A DNA stretch of 5,995 nucleotides from an uncultured Clostridia bacterium (GTDB lineage: Bacteria; Bacillota; Clostridia; Peptostreptococcales; Anaerovoracaceae). The notes under the pieces are model-generated. The model ran no database searches, was not told the origin of the DNA, and saw only the letters and a program-made list of their open reading frames with translations. This document shows, in pieces, positions 1 to 5,240 of this stretch (position 1 is the stretch's first letter; each line of letters begins with the position of its first letter). The stretch is from assembly GCA_934277655.1 (NCBI GenBank), contig CAKQVC010000138.1:1-5995 (forward strand), in the 5' to 3' direction. The translations under genes were made by a program, and so were the position numbers.

Positions 1-372
1 GGAAGCAATGGGAAAACAGTTAATAATGTCGGAACTGTAATAGATATTGCGACTAATGAATCGATTCCAAATGCGAAACTGATTTTTAACGGAAGAGATC
101 CTATAGTTACGGATGAAAACGGAAGATATCAAATTCCTGATTTTCCGGAAGGAAAGTATGACTGTATTATCTATGCGGATGGATACAAAAAATCATCCTA
201 TCTGAATATGAATGTCGAGAATGTCGGAGAAAACGTGATAGGGTTCTTCTATATGAGTAAAGAAACAGAATATATTGAAGATCATGATGAAATGGACCGA
301 CAAATTGCGGAAAGGGAAAGAAAGGCAGAGGCAGAGCTCTATTCGCAAGAAAATCAGATGTCTTCAACATGA
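1..372 (+). CDS. Carboxypeptidase-regulatory-like domain protein, C-terminal fragment
   Basis: The frame is open from the first base to a TGA at 370-372, giving 123 residues; the start lies outside the window. Residues about 10-75 read as a carboxypeptidase-regulatory-like (transthyretin-like) beta-sandwich: GTVIDIATNESIPNAKL, then VTDENGRYQIPDFPEGKY, then the alternating strands CIIYADGYKKSSYLNMNVE. The order of a G-x-V strand, a short P-x-A strand, T-D-x-x-G-x-Y and a P-x-G-x-Y turn is typical of that fold, which usually serves as a binding or spacer module in exported proteins. A charged tail (EMDRQIAERERKAEAELYSQ) may form a short helix or coiled coil. The catalytic or anchoring part would lie upstream and is not visible, so the function of the whole protein is unknown. 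The stop overlaps an ATG (ATGA at 369-372), which suggests translational coupling to the next short frame. The fold call is fairly secure; the role is not. Confidence 0.72.
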   Translation, partial: GSNGKTVNNVGTVIDIATNESIPNAKLIFNGRDPIVTDENGRYQIPDFPEGKYDCIIYADGYKKSSYLNMNVENVGENVIGFFYMSKETEYIEDHDEMDRQIAERERKAEAELYSQENQMSST

Positions 373-565
373 ATGCACAAAGTAATTCGAAAATATATAT
401 CAAATTAACTAAACTGCGAGTTGAAGATATAGATGAAGTTTTGGATGTCTTGATTATGGACTCGTTGATGGCGCACGAAACATCCTCATGTATGTGACGT
501 TTGCGGTGGGTGTGGTTCTGATTGTGCTCAGCCCGGACATTAAAAAATGGAAGCGGGGGATTGAA
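369..565 (+). pseudogene. Possible frameshifted small membrane-protein gene
   Basis: An ATG at 369 overlaps the preceding stop in an ATGA arrangement and opens a 42-codon frame ending at the TGA at 495-497 (MNAQSNSKIYIKLTKLRVED and onward). The +2 frame is open from 437 and encodes DYGLVDGARNILMYVTFAVG followed by VVLIVLSPDIKKWKRGIE: one clear hydrophobic helix of about 17 residues with a positively charged end. That frame has no ribosome binding site of its own and runs straight into the lipoprotein frame with no stop. The simplest reading is a single small gene, soluble start then one membrane segment, broken by an indel near 440-460. Alternatives are that only the 42-residue peptide is made, or that the helix is fortuitous. 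The family is not recognised. The frames are seen; the frameshift is inferred. Confidence 0.3.
553..560 (+). promoter_or_regulatory. Ribosome binding site deciding the lipoprotein start
   Basis: GCGGGGGA lies five bases before the ATG at 566. The earlier in-frame ATG at 488 has no purine-rich site in front of it and would put an extra hydrophobic helix before the lipoprotein signal peptide. This supports the 566 start. Confidence 0.55.
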
Positions 566-1627
566 ATGAAGGGATTTAAGAAAAGGTTTAAATTGATTTG
601 TGTGTTTTTTTCGGCATTGCTGTTCTGTGCCGGGTGCAGTCCGTCGGCAGAACCTGTTGCGGGATTGGAAACACTGGACACAAAACTTGTTTTAGACGCA
701 GCCTATGACACATTCCTGCACTATGCAGACGGAAACGAAGCATTACTGTCGCTGGAAAAAAATATAGATGTCAACGTCGGACCGGCAACTGCTACGAAAG
801 GGTTTGTCAAGTATGGCTTAAAGGACGGAACTGTCGAGCAGATCATACCGGCAGACACGGATGCACAGATTAACAGTGCAATGCCTTTTGGCGATGCGCT
901 GCTGTATGTTGATTATACCACGGCAAAAGATAAACTGAAGTGGAACGTATTCTTACACAAAAACGGCGAACGAAAAGTTTTGCGTTCCGGTGTTTGTAAT
1001 TTTTACAGCCAACTGCCGGAGATTGCACTTATAGATGGGGCAACGGCAATCTTATGGGAAGACACGAGCAAGGATGTGTTCAAACTTGAACTTTATGACG
1101 GACAGAACTTTTCGAAGATCGACTTGCCGGAAAATTTAAAGCTGACAAGCACTGAATTGAGAAGCAATACAAAAGAGCTTGCATTCCTGGTAGAAGATAA
1201 TGCAGGGAAGGGGCAATTCATTCTCGCAAGAAAAGACGGAGTGATGGACACCGTGCCGCTTGATGGAAAGGCAGTTTCGTTCGGACTCACAAAAGACTGC
1301 CTGGTCTGCAGCCTTGGAGATGATGAAGAAACGAATGCAACTTCACTTATAATATATAATTTCCGTTCAAACAAACAGCAGGAGATTAAAACGAACAGGG
1401 AGTTTTATCGGATGGCAGACAGCCAGACAGATGAGGCATTATGTGTTGATTATGAGTTCAAGATCTTGAAAATTGACAGTTCAAAGGGAGAAATCACGGA
1501 AATCCAGGCACCGGAAGGGTATGCAGGTGAACCGGTGGTATTCGGAACCGTCAGTGAGGACGGATGCCTTGCAGGATTCCTGAACGACGAGCAATATGAG
1601 TATTGTTTTATGAACGAATTAGATTGA
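566..1627 (+). CDS. Putative surface lipoprotein with beta-propeller-like repeats
   Basis: The protein has 353 residues when started at 566. The N-terminus is a lipoprotein signal peptide: basic MKGFKKRFK, a hydrophobic core LICVFFSALLF, then CAGC with the lipid-accepting Cys at residue 24. Cys at position -3 is less usual than Leu. The mature protein should be anchored to the outer face of the membrane. Roughly six strand-turn-strand units recur, at about residues 81-95, 128-141, 173-187, 219-238, 260-277 and 298-315, for example FLHKNGERKVL, LELYDGQNFSKIDLP, ILARKDGVMDTVPLDG and LKIDSSKGEITEIQAPEG. Their pattern of a strand, a polar Asn/Asp-Gly turn and another strand recalls TolB- or WD40-like propellers. 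No catalytic motif is visible. It lies on the same strand as the regulatory-domain fragment, 193 bases downstream, so an operon is possible. It ends before a strong hairpin. The lipoprotein call is good; the propeller is inferred and the function unknown. Confidence 0.75.
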   Translation: MKGFKKRFKLICVFFSALLFCAGCSPSAEPVAGLETLDTKLVLDAAYDTFLHYADGNEALLSLEKNIDVNVGPATATKGFVKYGLKDGTVEQIIPADTDAQINSAMPFGDALLYVDYTTAKDKLKWNVFLHKNGERKVLRSGVCNFYSQLPEIALIDGATAILWEDTSKDVFKLELYDGQNFSKIDLPENLKLTSTELRSNTKELAFLVEDNAGKGQFILARKDGVMDTVPLDGKAVSFGLTKDCLVCSLGDDEETNATSLIIYNFRSNKQQEIKTNREFYRMADSQTDEALCVDYEFKILKIDSSKGEITEIQAPEGYAGEPVVFGTVSEDGCLAGFLNDEQYEYCFMNELD

Positions 1628-1642
1628 TGAAAGTATATGCAT

Positions 1643-1660
1643 CTTATATAACTTATATAA
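1643..1660 (+). repeat. Tandem 9-base direct repeat, two copies
   Basis: CTTATATAA occurs twice back to back, 16 bases after the lipoprotein stop. It is pure AT-rich sequence except for the two cytosines. It could be replication slippage; no function is evident. Confidence 0.6.
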
Positions 1661-1692
1661 CGAAAACCAACCATTGTAGTGAAATAAACAAA

Positions 1693-1777
1693 AAACAGCA
1701 CTTTCAGATCCGTGCAGGGGCAGGCATAAGGCGTAACGCATGATGCTCTGCAGCACGGCAGTCCGGAAGTGCTGTTT
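1693..1777. terminator. Long inverted repeat, probable bidirectional terminator
   Basis: AAACAGCACTT at 1693-1703 pairs perfectly with AAGTGCTGTTT at 1767-1777. Inside, CCGTGC at 1710-1715 can pair with GCACGG at 1753-1758, and the core holds GCG-TAA-CGC. On the plus strand the stem is followed by TTTGCTTTC. On the minus strand it is followed by TTTTTTGTTTATTTC, a convincing U-tract for ending alr transcripts. It sits between convergent genes. The 63-base span between the outer arms is longer than in a minimal terminator. Confidence 0.7.
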
Positions 1778-1785
1778 GCTTTCAA

Positions 1786-1825
1786 GATACCGGGAAACCG
1801 GGCTTTCGAACGGTTTTCCGGTATC
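1786..1825 (-). terminator. Strong hairpin just downstream of alr
   Basis: GATACCGGGAAACCG at 1786-1800 pairs with CGGTTTTCCGGTATC at 1811-1825, giving 15 pairs with one G-U and a 10-base loop. It starts 26 bases past the alr stop. Neither side carries a full T-run: the plus side continues GCATACTTTCGTTTG and the minus side TTGAAAGC. It may therefore act as a 3' stabilising stem together with the next hairpin, which has the proper U-tract. Confidence 0.65.
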
Positions 1826-1851
1826 GCATACTTTCGTTTGATTCGTTTACG

Positions 1852-2988
1852 CTATTTTACATATACTTTCGGAAGTCTTTGACCGAATGCACAGGTAATT
1901 TCATAGTTGATCGTGCCGGTTGCATTGGCAATGTCATCAGCCAGGATCGTGTTGACGCCATCGGTACCCATAACGATAACCTCATCGCCGACTTTTACGT
2001 CAGGAACATTGGTTACGTCGATCATGCACTGGTCCATGCAGATGTTTCCTGCAATCGGAGCCATAACACCGTTTACGATGACCTTTGCCTTAGCGGAGTA
2101 CGGACGAGGATAACCGTCAGCATAACCTAAAGCGATGGTTGCAATCTTGCTCGGTTTGTTGGAAATATATTTGCGTCCGTAGCCAACAGAGAAGTTGGAC
2201 GGAACATCCTTTAAGTGAACGATGTTTGCCTTGATGGACATAACCGGCTTGATGGAAAGCTGGTTCACATCCACTTCATCGGAAGGATAACATCCGTAAA
2301 GAATGATTCCCGGACGGCACGCATCAAAGTATACAGACGGAATTTCCATGATGGAAGCACTGTTAGCCAGCGTCCGGAACGGAATGGAGATGCCAGCGTC
2401 TGTCAGTGCTGTATAGAATGCATTGTATTTCTTCTCCTGCTGATGAGAATAAGTCTTGTCAGCAGCGTCTGCAGTAGACATGTGGGAGAACATACCCTTG
2501 ATCTTGAAATTGTCCAGAGCCGCAATTTTCTTCACATCTTCGATGGCATAGTCAATATCATCAGCAAGGTATCCGATCCTGCCCATGCCGGTATCGACAG
2601 CGATCAGTGCGCTTACAGTTTTGCCTGCTTTCTTTGCAGCTTCTGCAAAAGCTGCTGCATTTTTTGAATCACAGACAACCGGAGTGATGTCGTAGTTTAC
2701 GATGGTATCTGCGTACATATCCGGAGTCAGGCCGAGCATGATGATTTCTTCCTTTGCACCGGCTTCTCTTAAAACGATTGCTTCGTGAAGCGTTGCGATC
2801 GCAAACGTCTTGCATCCGTTTTCTCTGAGAACTTCTGCTACTTTAACGGAACCGTGGCCGTAAGCGTCAGCCTTGATAACGCCGATCATTTCACGGTCGC
2901 CGATTTTTTCTTTAATCTGCTTGATGTTGTAGTCCAGGTTGGAAAGGTTGATTTCCGCCCAGACAGGTCTTAATGCTTCTTTATACAT
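1852..2988 (-). CDS. alr: Alanine racemase
   Basis: Alanine racemase is a cytoplasmic PLP enzyme interconverting L- and D-alanine, which feeds D-Ala-D-Ala ligase and peptidoglycan synthesis. The 378 residues match the usual family length. The N-terminal TIM barrel carries the PLP-binding motif VIKADAYGHG with Lys39, then DTGMGRIG with Arg137, GMFSHMSTAD, the phosphate-binding ANSASIM and CRPGIILYG with Arg225. The C-terminal beta domain has VGYGRKY, where Tyr270 is the second catalytic base, GNICMDQ, and the closing GQRLPKVYVK. The position equivalent to the carbamylated Lys129 of the Geobacillus enzyme is Ala130 (ALIAVDTG). The ATG at 2986-2988 follows a strong ribosome binding site. The gene has its own promoter on the far side and hairpins after the stop, so it is probably monocistronic. 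It is divergent from the AAA-ATPase gene and convergent with the lipoprotein gene. All key residues are present, so it should be active. Confidence 0.97.
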   Translation of the reverse strand: MYKEALRPVWAEINLSNLDYNIKQIKEKIGDREMIGVIKADAYGHGSVKVAEVLRENGCKTFAIATLHEAIVLREAGAKEEIIMLGLTPDMYADTIVNYDITPVVCDSKNAAAFAEAAKKAGKTVSALIAVDTGMGRIGYLADDIDYAIEDVKKIAALDNFKIKGMFSHMSTADAADKTYSHQQEKKYNAFYTALTDAGISIPFRTLANSASIMEIPSVYFDACRPGIILYGCYPSDEVDVNQLSIKPVMSIKANIVHLKDVPSNFSVGYGRKYISNKPSKIATIALGYADGYPRPYSAKAKVIVNGVMAPIAGNICMDQCMIDVTNVPDVKVGDEVIVMGTDGVNTILADDIANATGTINYEITCAFGQRLPKVYVK

Positions 2989-2998
2989 TACTGATACA

Positions 2999-3006
2999 TC
3001 TCCTTT
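2999..3006 (-). promoter_or_regulatory. alr ribosome binding site
   Basis: Read on the minus strand, AAAGGAGA lies 10 bases before the alr ATG. It is close to the full anti-Shine-Dalgarno match and fixes the start. Confidence 0.8.
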
Positions 3007-3084
3007 AATTTATGATATTCTCTAAAAAATTAAGCGATAAGTAATCCGGCAAGAATCTACGGCGCAAAACATCTACTCCGCAGT

Positions 3085-3099
3085 TTCTCTATCTGAGAA
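3085..3099 (-). promoter_or_regulatory. Small inverted repeat over the predicted alr transcription start
   Basis: TTCTC at 3085-3089 and GAGAA at 3095-3099 form a perfect 5-base inverted repeat with a 5-base centre. It lies immediately after the alr -10 box, across the expected start near 3094. It could be an operator or a small 5' RNA stem. At this length it may also be chance. Confidence 0.25.
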
Positions 3100-3100
3100 G

Positions 3101-3129
3101 ATTTTAGCACAAGACGCATGGTTTTACAA
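3101..3129 (-). promoter_or_regulatory. Sigma-70-type promoter for alr
   Basis: On the minus strand, TTGTAA (plus 3124-3129) and TAAAAT (plus 3101-3106) are separated by exactly 17 bases. The -10 is preceded by TGC, an extended -10 element. This predicts a start near 3094 and a leader of about 105 bases. No riboswitch or T-box motif is apparent in that leader. Confidence 0.6.
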
Positions 3130-3167
3130 GCTGATTTAGGACAGAGACGACTTTCTGTTATTTCAGG

Positions 3168-3196
3168 TTGTGAGATTTCAAAAAATCAAGTATACT
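3168..3196 (+). promoter_or_regulatory. Sigma-70-type promoter for the AAA-ATPase-like gene
   Basis: TTGTGA at 3168-3173 and TATACT at 3191-3196 are 17 bases apart, predicting a start near 3203 and a leader of about 60 to 100 bases depending on the start codon. The -35 boxes of this promoter and the alr promoter are 38 bases apart, back to back. A better -35-like TTGACA at 3224 has no matching -10. Confidence 0.55.
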
Positions 3197-3288
3197 ATAG
3201 ATAAATATGTGAGCCTCTTATTTTTGACAGTCCTTTGATGGGGATGCAGAGAAAAGAGGGGAAATGAAAGGAACTGATTTAAGCAGGG

Positions 3289-3294
3289 AAAGGA
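3289..3294 (+). promoter_or_regulatory. Ribosome binding site favouring the start at 3303
   Basis: AAAGGA lies eight bases before the ATG at 3303, normal spacing. The upstream ATG at 3264 has only GAGGGG crowded about two to four bases in front of it. Starting at 3303 also places the conserved ISIGVEDF segment near the N-terminus, as is usual in this family. Confidence 0.5.
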
Positions 3295-3302
3295 ACACGC
3301 GG

Positions 3303-5009
3303 ATGAGCGAAAACGAAAAAAAGAAAAAAATTTCTATCGGAGTTGAGGACTTTAAAACGTTGCTCGACTGGGATGGCTATTTCGTTGACAAAACATTGAT
3401 GATCAGGGATCTAATCGAGCGTAACGCAGTGGTAACGCTCTTTACCCGTCCGCGTCGTTTTGGAAAGACGCTGAACCAGTTTATGCTTCGTCGTTTCTTT
3501 GAAGAGGAACTTACAGCAGAAGGAGAGAAAATTGAGAATGGGTATCTCTTTGATGGACTTGAAATCAGTCGGTGCGGCGAGAAGTATTTCTGTTACCAGC
3601 AGAAGTACCCTGTAATCTTTATGAGTCTGAAATCAGCCAAACAGCCGGATTTTCATACCGCATATACGAACCTGAAATATGAAATTCAGAGTGAATTCAG
3701 CAGACATCAGTACGTTCTGAAAAATCCGAAACTGGATCCTCATCTGAAAGAGCTATTTACATCAATCTGGTATGGAAAGGCGGAGCCGGGGGAATACAGC
3801 AGAGCATTACAGATCCTTTCGGAATGTCTGTTTAAATATCACGGCAAAAAAACGATGATTCTTATCGATGAATATGATGTGCCTTTGGAAAACGCATATT
3901 TTGAAGGATTTTTCGATCAGATGAGCGCTTTCATCCGTGCCTTTTTCGAGTCTGCTCTGAAAACGAATCCGTTTTTAGAAAAAAGTGTGATTACCGGATG
4001 TCTGAGGATCAGCAAGGAGAGCATTTTTACAGGATTGAACAATCTGGAAATCGATACCGTGCTGCATACTCGTTATGAGGATGCTTTCGGATTTACCCAG
4101 AAAGAGGTTTCCGATATGCTTTCTTACTATAGCCTGGATGAAGATCGGGATGAAGTCAAGCAATGGTATGATGGTTATCTTTTTGGCAGCACAGAGATCT
4201 ATAATCCGTGGAGCATTTTGAAATATGTGAATGACCACAATGATAGTGTGACAAAGTTTCCACTGCCATACTGGTCGAATACTTCTTCTAACAGCATTAT
4301 CCGTGAGATGGTGGAAGATGCAGATGATGAAACTCGATTTGACCTGGAAACGTTGATGGATGGTGGCACCATCAGGAAATTGATCCATGAGGATATTACC
4401 TACGGTGATATTCATGAATCTATGGACAACTTGTGGAACTTTCTGTTTTTTACAGGGTATCTGAAAAAAGTGAGTGAACAAAAAGAAAAGAACCGGCTTT
4501 CTTTAGAGATGAAAATACCTAATTTGGAGGTGGAATCTATTTATGAAGATTCTATTTCTCACTGGTTTAATCAGAAAATGAAAAAGACGGACCGCAGTCC
4601 GTTGATTCAGGCATTGGAGTCCGGAGACAGCGATGCAGTACAGGAATTCATAAACAGGCAGCTTATGGATACGATCAGCTGTTTTGATTATGCAGAAAAT
4701 TATTATCATGGTTTTATGACAGGATTGCTTTTAAATGCTGGACCATATCGAGTTCTTTCTAACCGGGAAAGCGGGAACGGTAGACCGGATATTGTTCTCA
4801 CAGAGCTGAAATTCATGGGTCATGCGATAATTTTGGAATTGAAAATATCAGATTCCTTTCGTGGCATGGAGAAAAAGTGTGAAGAAGGATTGAACCAAAT
4901 CGAAGCTGAAAATTATGCTTTGCCATTGAAAGATGACGGTTATCAGGAAGTACTTAAATATGCCATCTGTTTCTTTAAGAAAGGCTGTATGGTAAAAAAA
5001 GCAGAATAA
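3303..5009 (+). CDS. AAA-ATPase-like protein with C-terminal PD-(D/E)XK nuclease-type domain
   Basis: The protein has 568 residues from 3303, or 581 from the alternative ATG at 3264. Residues (from 3303) about 10-260 match the AAA-ATPase-like family (Pfam AAA-ATPase_like): ISIGVEDFKTL, FVDKTLMIRDL, and the family's degenerate P-loop FTRPRRFGKTLNQFMLRRFF, with the Lys-Thr at 55-56. MILIDEYDVPL near 185-195 is a Walker B box, and SVITGCLRISKESIFTGLNN near 228-247 is a sensor-like segment. A middle region has WYDGYLFGSTEIYNPWSIL. The C-terminus resembles the PD-(D/E)XK_9 nuclease fold: RPDIVL with Asp496, and ILELKI with Glu512 and Lys514. The family is abundant and often multicopy in Lachnospiraceae and Bacteroidales; its role is not established, and genome defence or mobile-element links are only suggested. 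No signal peptide or membrane segment is seen, so it should be cytoplasmic. It has its own promoter, is flanked by hairpins, and has no partner gene here. The reading frame is intact. Confidence 0.9.
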   Translation: MSENEKKKKISIGVEDFKTLLDWDGYFVDKTLMIRDLIERNAVVTLFTRPRRFGKTLNQFMLRRFFEEELTAEGEKIENGYLFDGLEISRCGEKYFCYQQKYPVIFMSLKSAKQPDFHTAYTNLKYEIQSEFSRHQYVLKNPKLDPHLKELFTSIWYGKAEPGEYSRALQILSECLFKYHGKKTMILIDEYDVPLENAYFEGFFDQMSAFIRAFFESALKTNPFLEKSVITGCLRISKESIFTGLNNLEIDTVLHTRYEDAFGFTQKEVSDMLSYYSLDEDRDEVKQWYDGYLFGSTEIYNPWSILKYVNDHNDSVTKFPLPYWSNTSSNSIIREMVEDADDETRFDLETLMDGGTIRKLIHEDITYGDIHESMDNLWNFLFFTGYLKKVSEQKEKNRLSLEMKIPNLEVESIYEDSISHWFNQKMKKTDRSPLIQALESGDSDAVQEFINRQLMDTISCFDYAENYYHGFMTGLLLNAGPYRVLSNRESGNGRPDIVLTELKFMGHAIILELKISDSFRGMEKKCEEGLNQIEAENYALPLKDDGYQEVLKYAICFFKKGCMVKKAE

Positions 5010-5049
5010 CAACTGCAGAACATCTACCGGCAGGCAGATGTTCTGGTTG
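5010..5049 (+). terminator. Hairpin immediately after the AAA-ATPase-like gene
   Basis: CAGAACATCT at 5016-5025 pairs with AGATGTTCTG at 5036-5045 (10 perfect pairs, 10-base loop). After a two-base bulge, CAAC at 5010-5013 pairs with GTTG at 5046-5049. The stem begins directly after the stop codon. The plus side continues CAGAAAAATAG with no T-run, so it may protect the 3' end rather than terminate alone. On the minus strand a seven-T tract (plus-strand A-run 4994-5000) follows within about 20 bases. Confidence 0.55.
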
Positions 5050-5084
5050 CAGAAAAATAGAAAATAAAGGAAATAACAAGCTGA

Positions 5085-5127
5085 AATAGGGGGATGTAAA
5101 GCGGAAGCTGCTATACATCCCCTTATT
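5085..5127. terminator. Bidirectional hairpin with GNRA-capped inner stem
   Basis: AATAGGGGGATGTA at 5085-5098 pairs with TACATCCCCTTATT at 5114-5127, giving 14 pairs with one G-U. Inside, AGC-GGAA-GCT at 5100-5109 makes a three-pair stem capped by a GNRA-type tetraloop. Both flanks are A/T-rich, but no long T-run follows. It is a probable second termination or stability element between convergent genes. Confidence 0.55.
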
Positions 5128-5148
5128 GCCGCTAAAGCACCAAAAATG

Positions 5149-5202
5149 AAGAAAGGGACACTGCCCGGCAGAAAATTCTGCACTGCGCAATGTCCCTTTC
5201 TT
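5149..5202. terminator. Bidirectional terminator between convergent genes
   Basis: AAGAAAGGGACA at 5149-5160 pairs perfectly with TGTCCCTTTCTT at 5191-5202 (12 pairs). After one mismatch, TGC at 5162-5164 pairs with GCA at 5187-5189, and an inner palindrome GCAGAAAATTCTGC sits at 5168-5181. The plus side runs into CTTTCTTTATT. The minus side runs into CTTTCTTCATTTTTGG, which suits termination of the F420-ligase-like gene whose stop is 39 bases away. Confidence 0.75.
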
Positions 5203-5240
5203 TATTGCATGCACGAAAAATAGAAGGAAATTCTTTTTCG

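Noticed and set aside
488..565. Extending the lipoprotein to the ATG at 488
   Set aside because: There is no ribosome binding site, and it would add a membrane helix before a complete lipoprotein signal peptide; the ATG at 566 has a purine-rich site at proper spacing.
1627..1743. A 38-codon plus-strand frame overlapping the lipoprotein stop (TGATG)
   Set aside because: It runs through the tandem 9-base repeat (giving YIT-YIT) and into the core of the long inverted repeat; the composition is not protein-like and no homology is recognised.
2215..2667. A 150-codon open frame on the plus strand inside alr
   Set aside because: It lies entirely antisense to an intact, well-conserved alanine racemase, has no clear ribosome binding site, and its product is Cys/His-rich with no recognisable pattern.
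3066..3083. Similarity between the alr leader (AACATCTACTCCGCAG) and the hairpin at 5017-5033 (AACATCTACCGGCAG)
   Set aside because: Only nine bases are identical in a row and the leader copy has no matching arm, so it is probably coincidence.
3224..3229. A perfect -35 box TTGACA before the AAA-ATPase-like gene
   Set aside because: No -10-like hexamer lies 16 to 18 bases downstream; the TTGTGA/TATACT pair just upstream is the better promoter.
3975..4481. A 168-codon minus-strand frame inside the AAA-ATPase-like gene
   Set aside because: It is antisense to the conserved Walker B and sensor region; the plus-strand product shows family motifs throughout, so this is a shadow.
4848..5183. Minus-strand frames rich in Phe/Leu across 4848-5214
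   Set aside because: They overlap the nuclease domain on the other strand and the hairpin cluster; the hydrophobic look comes from reading A-rich DNA in reverse.
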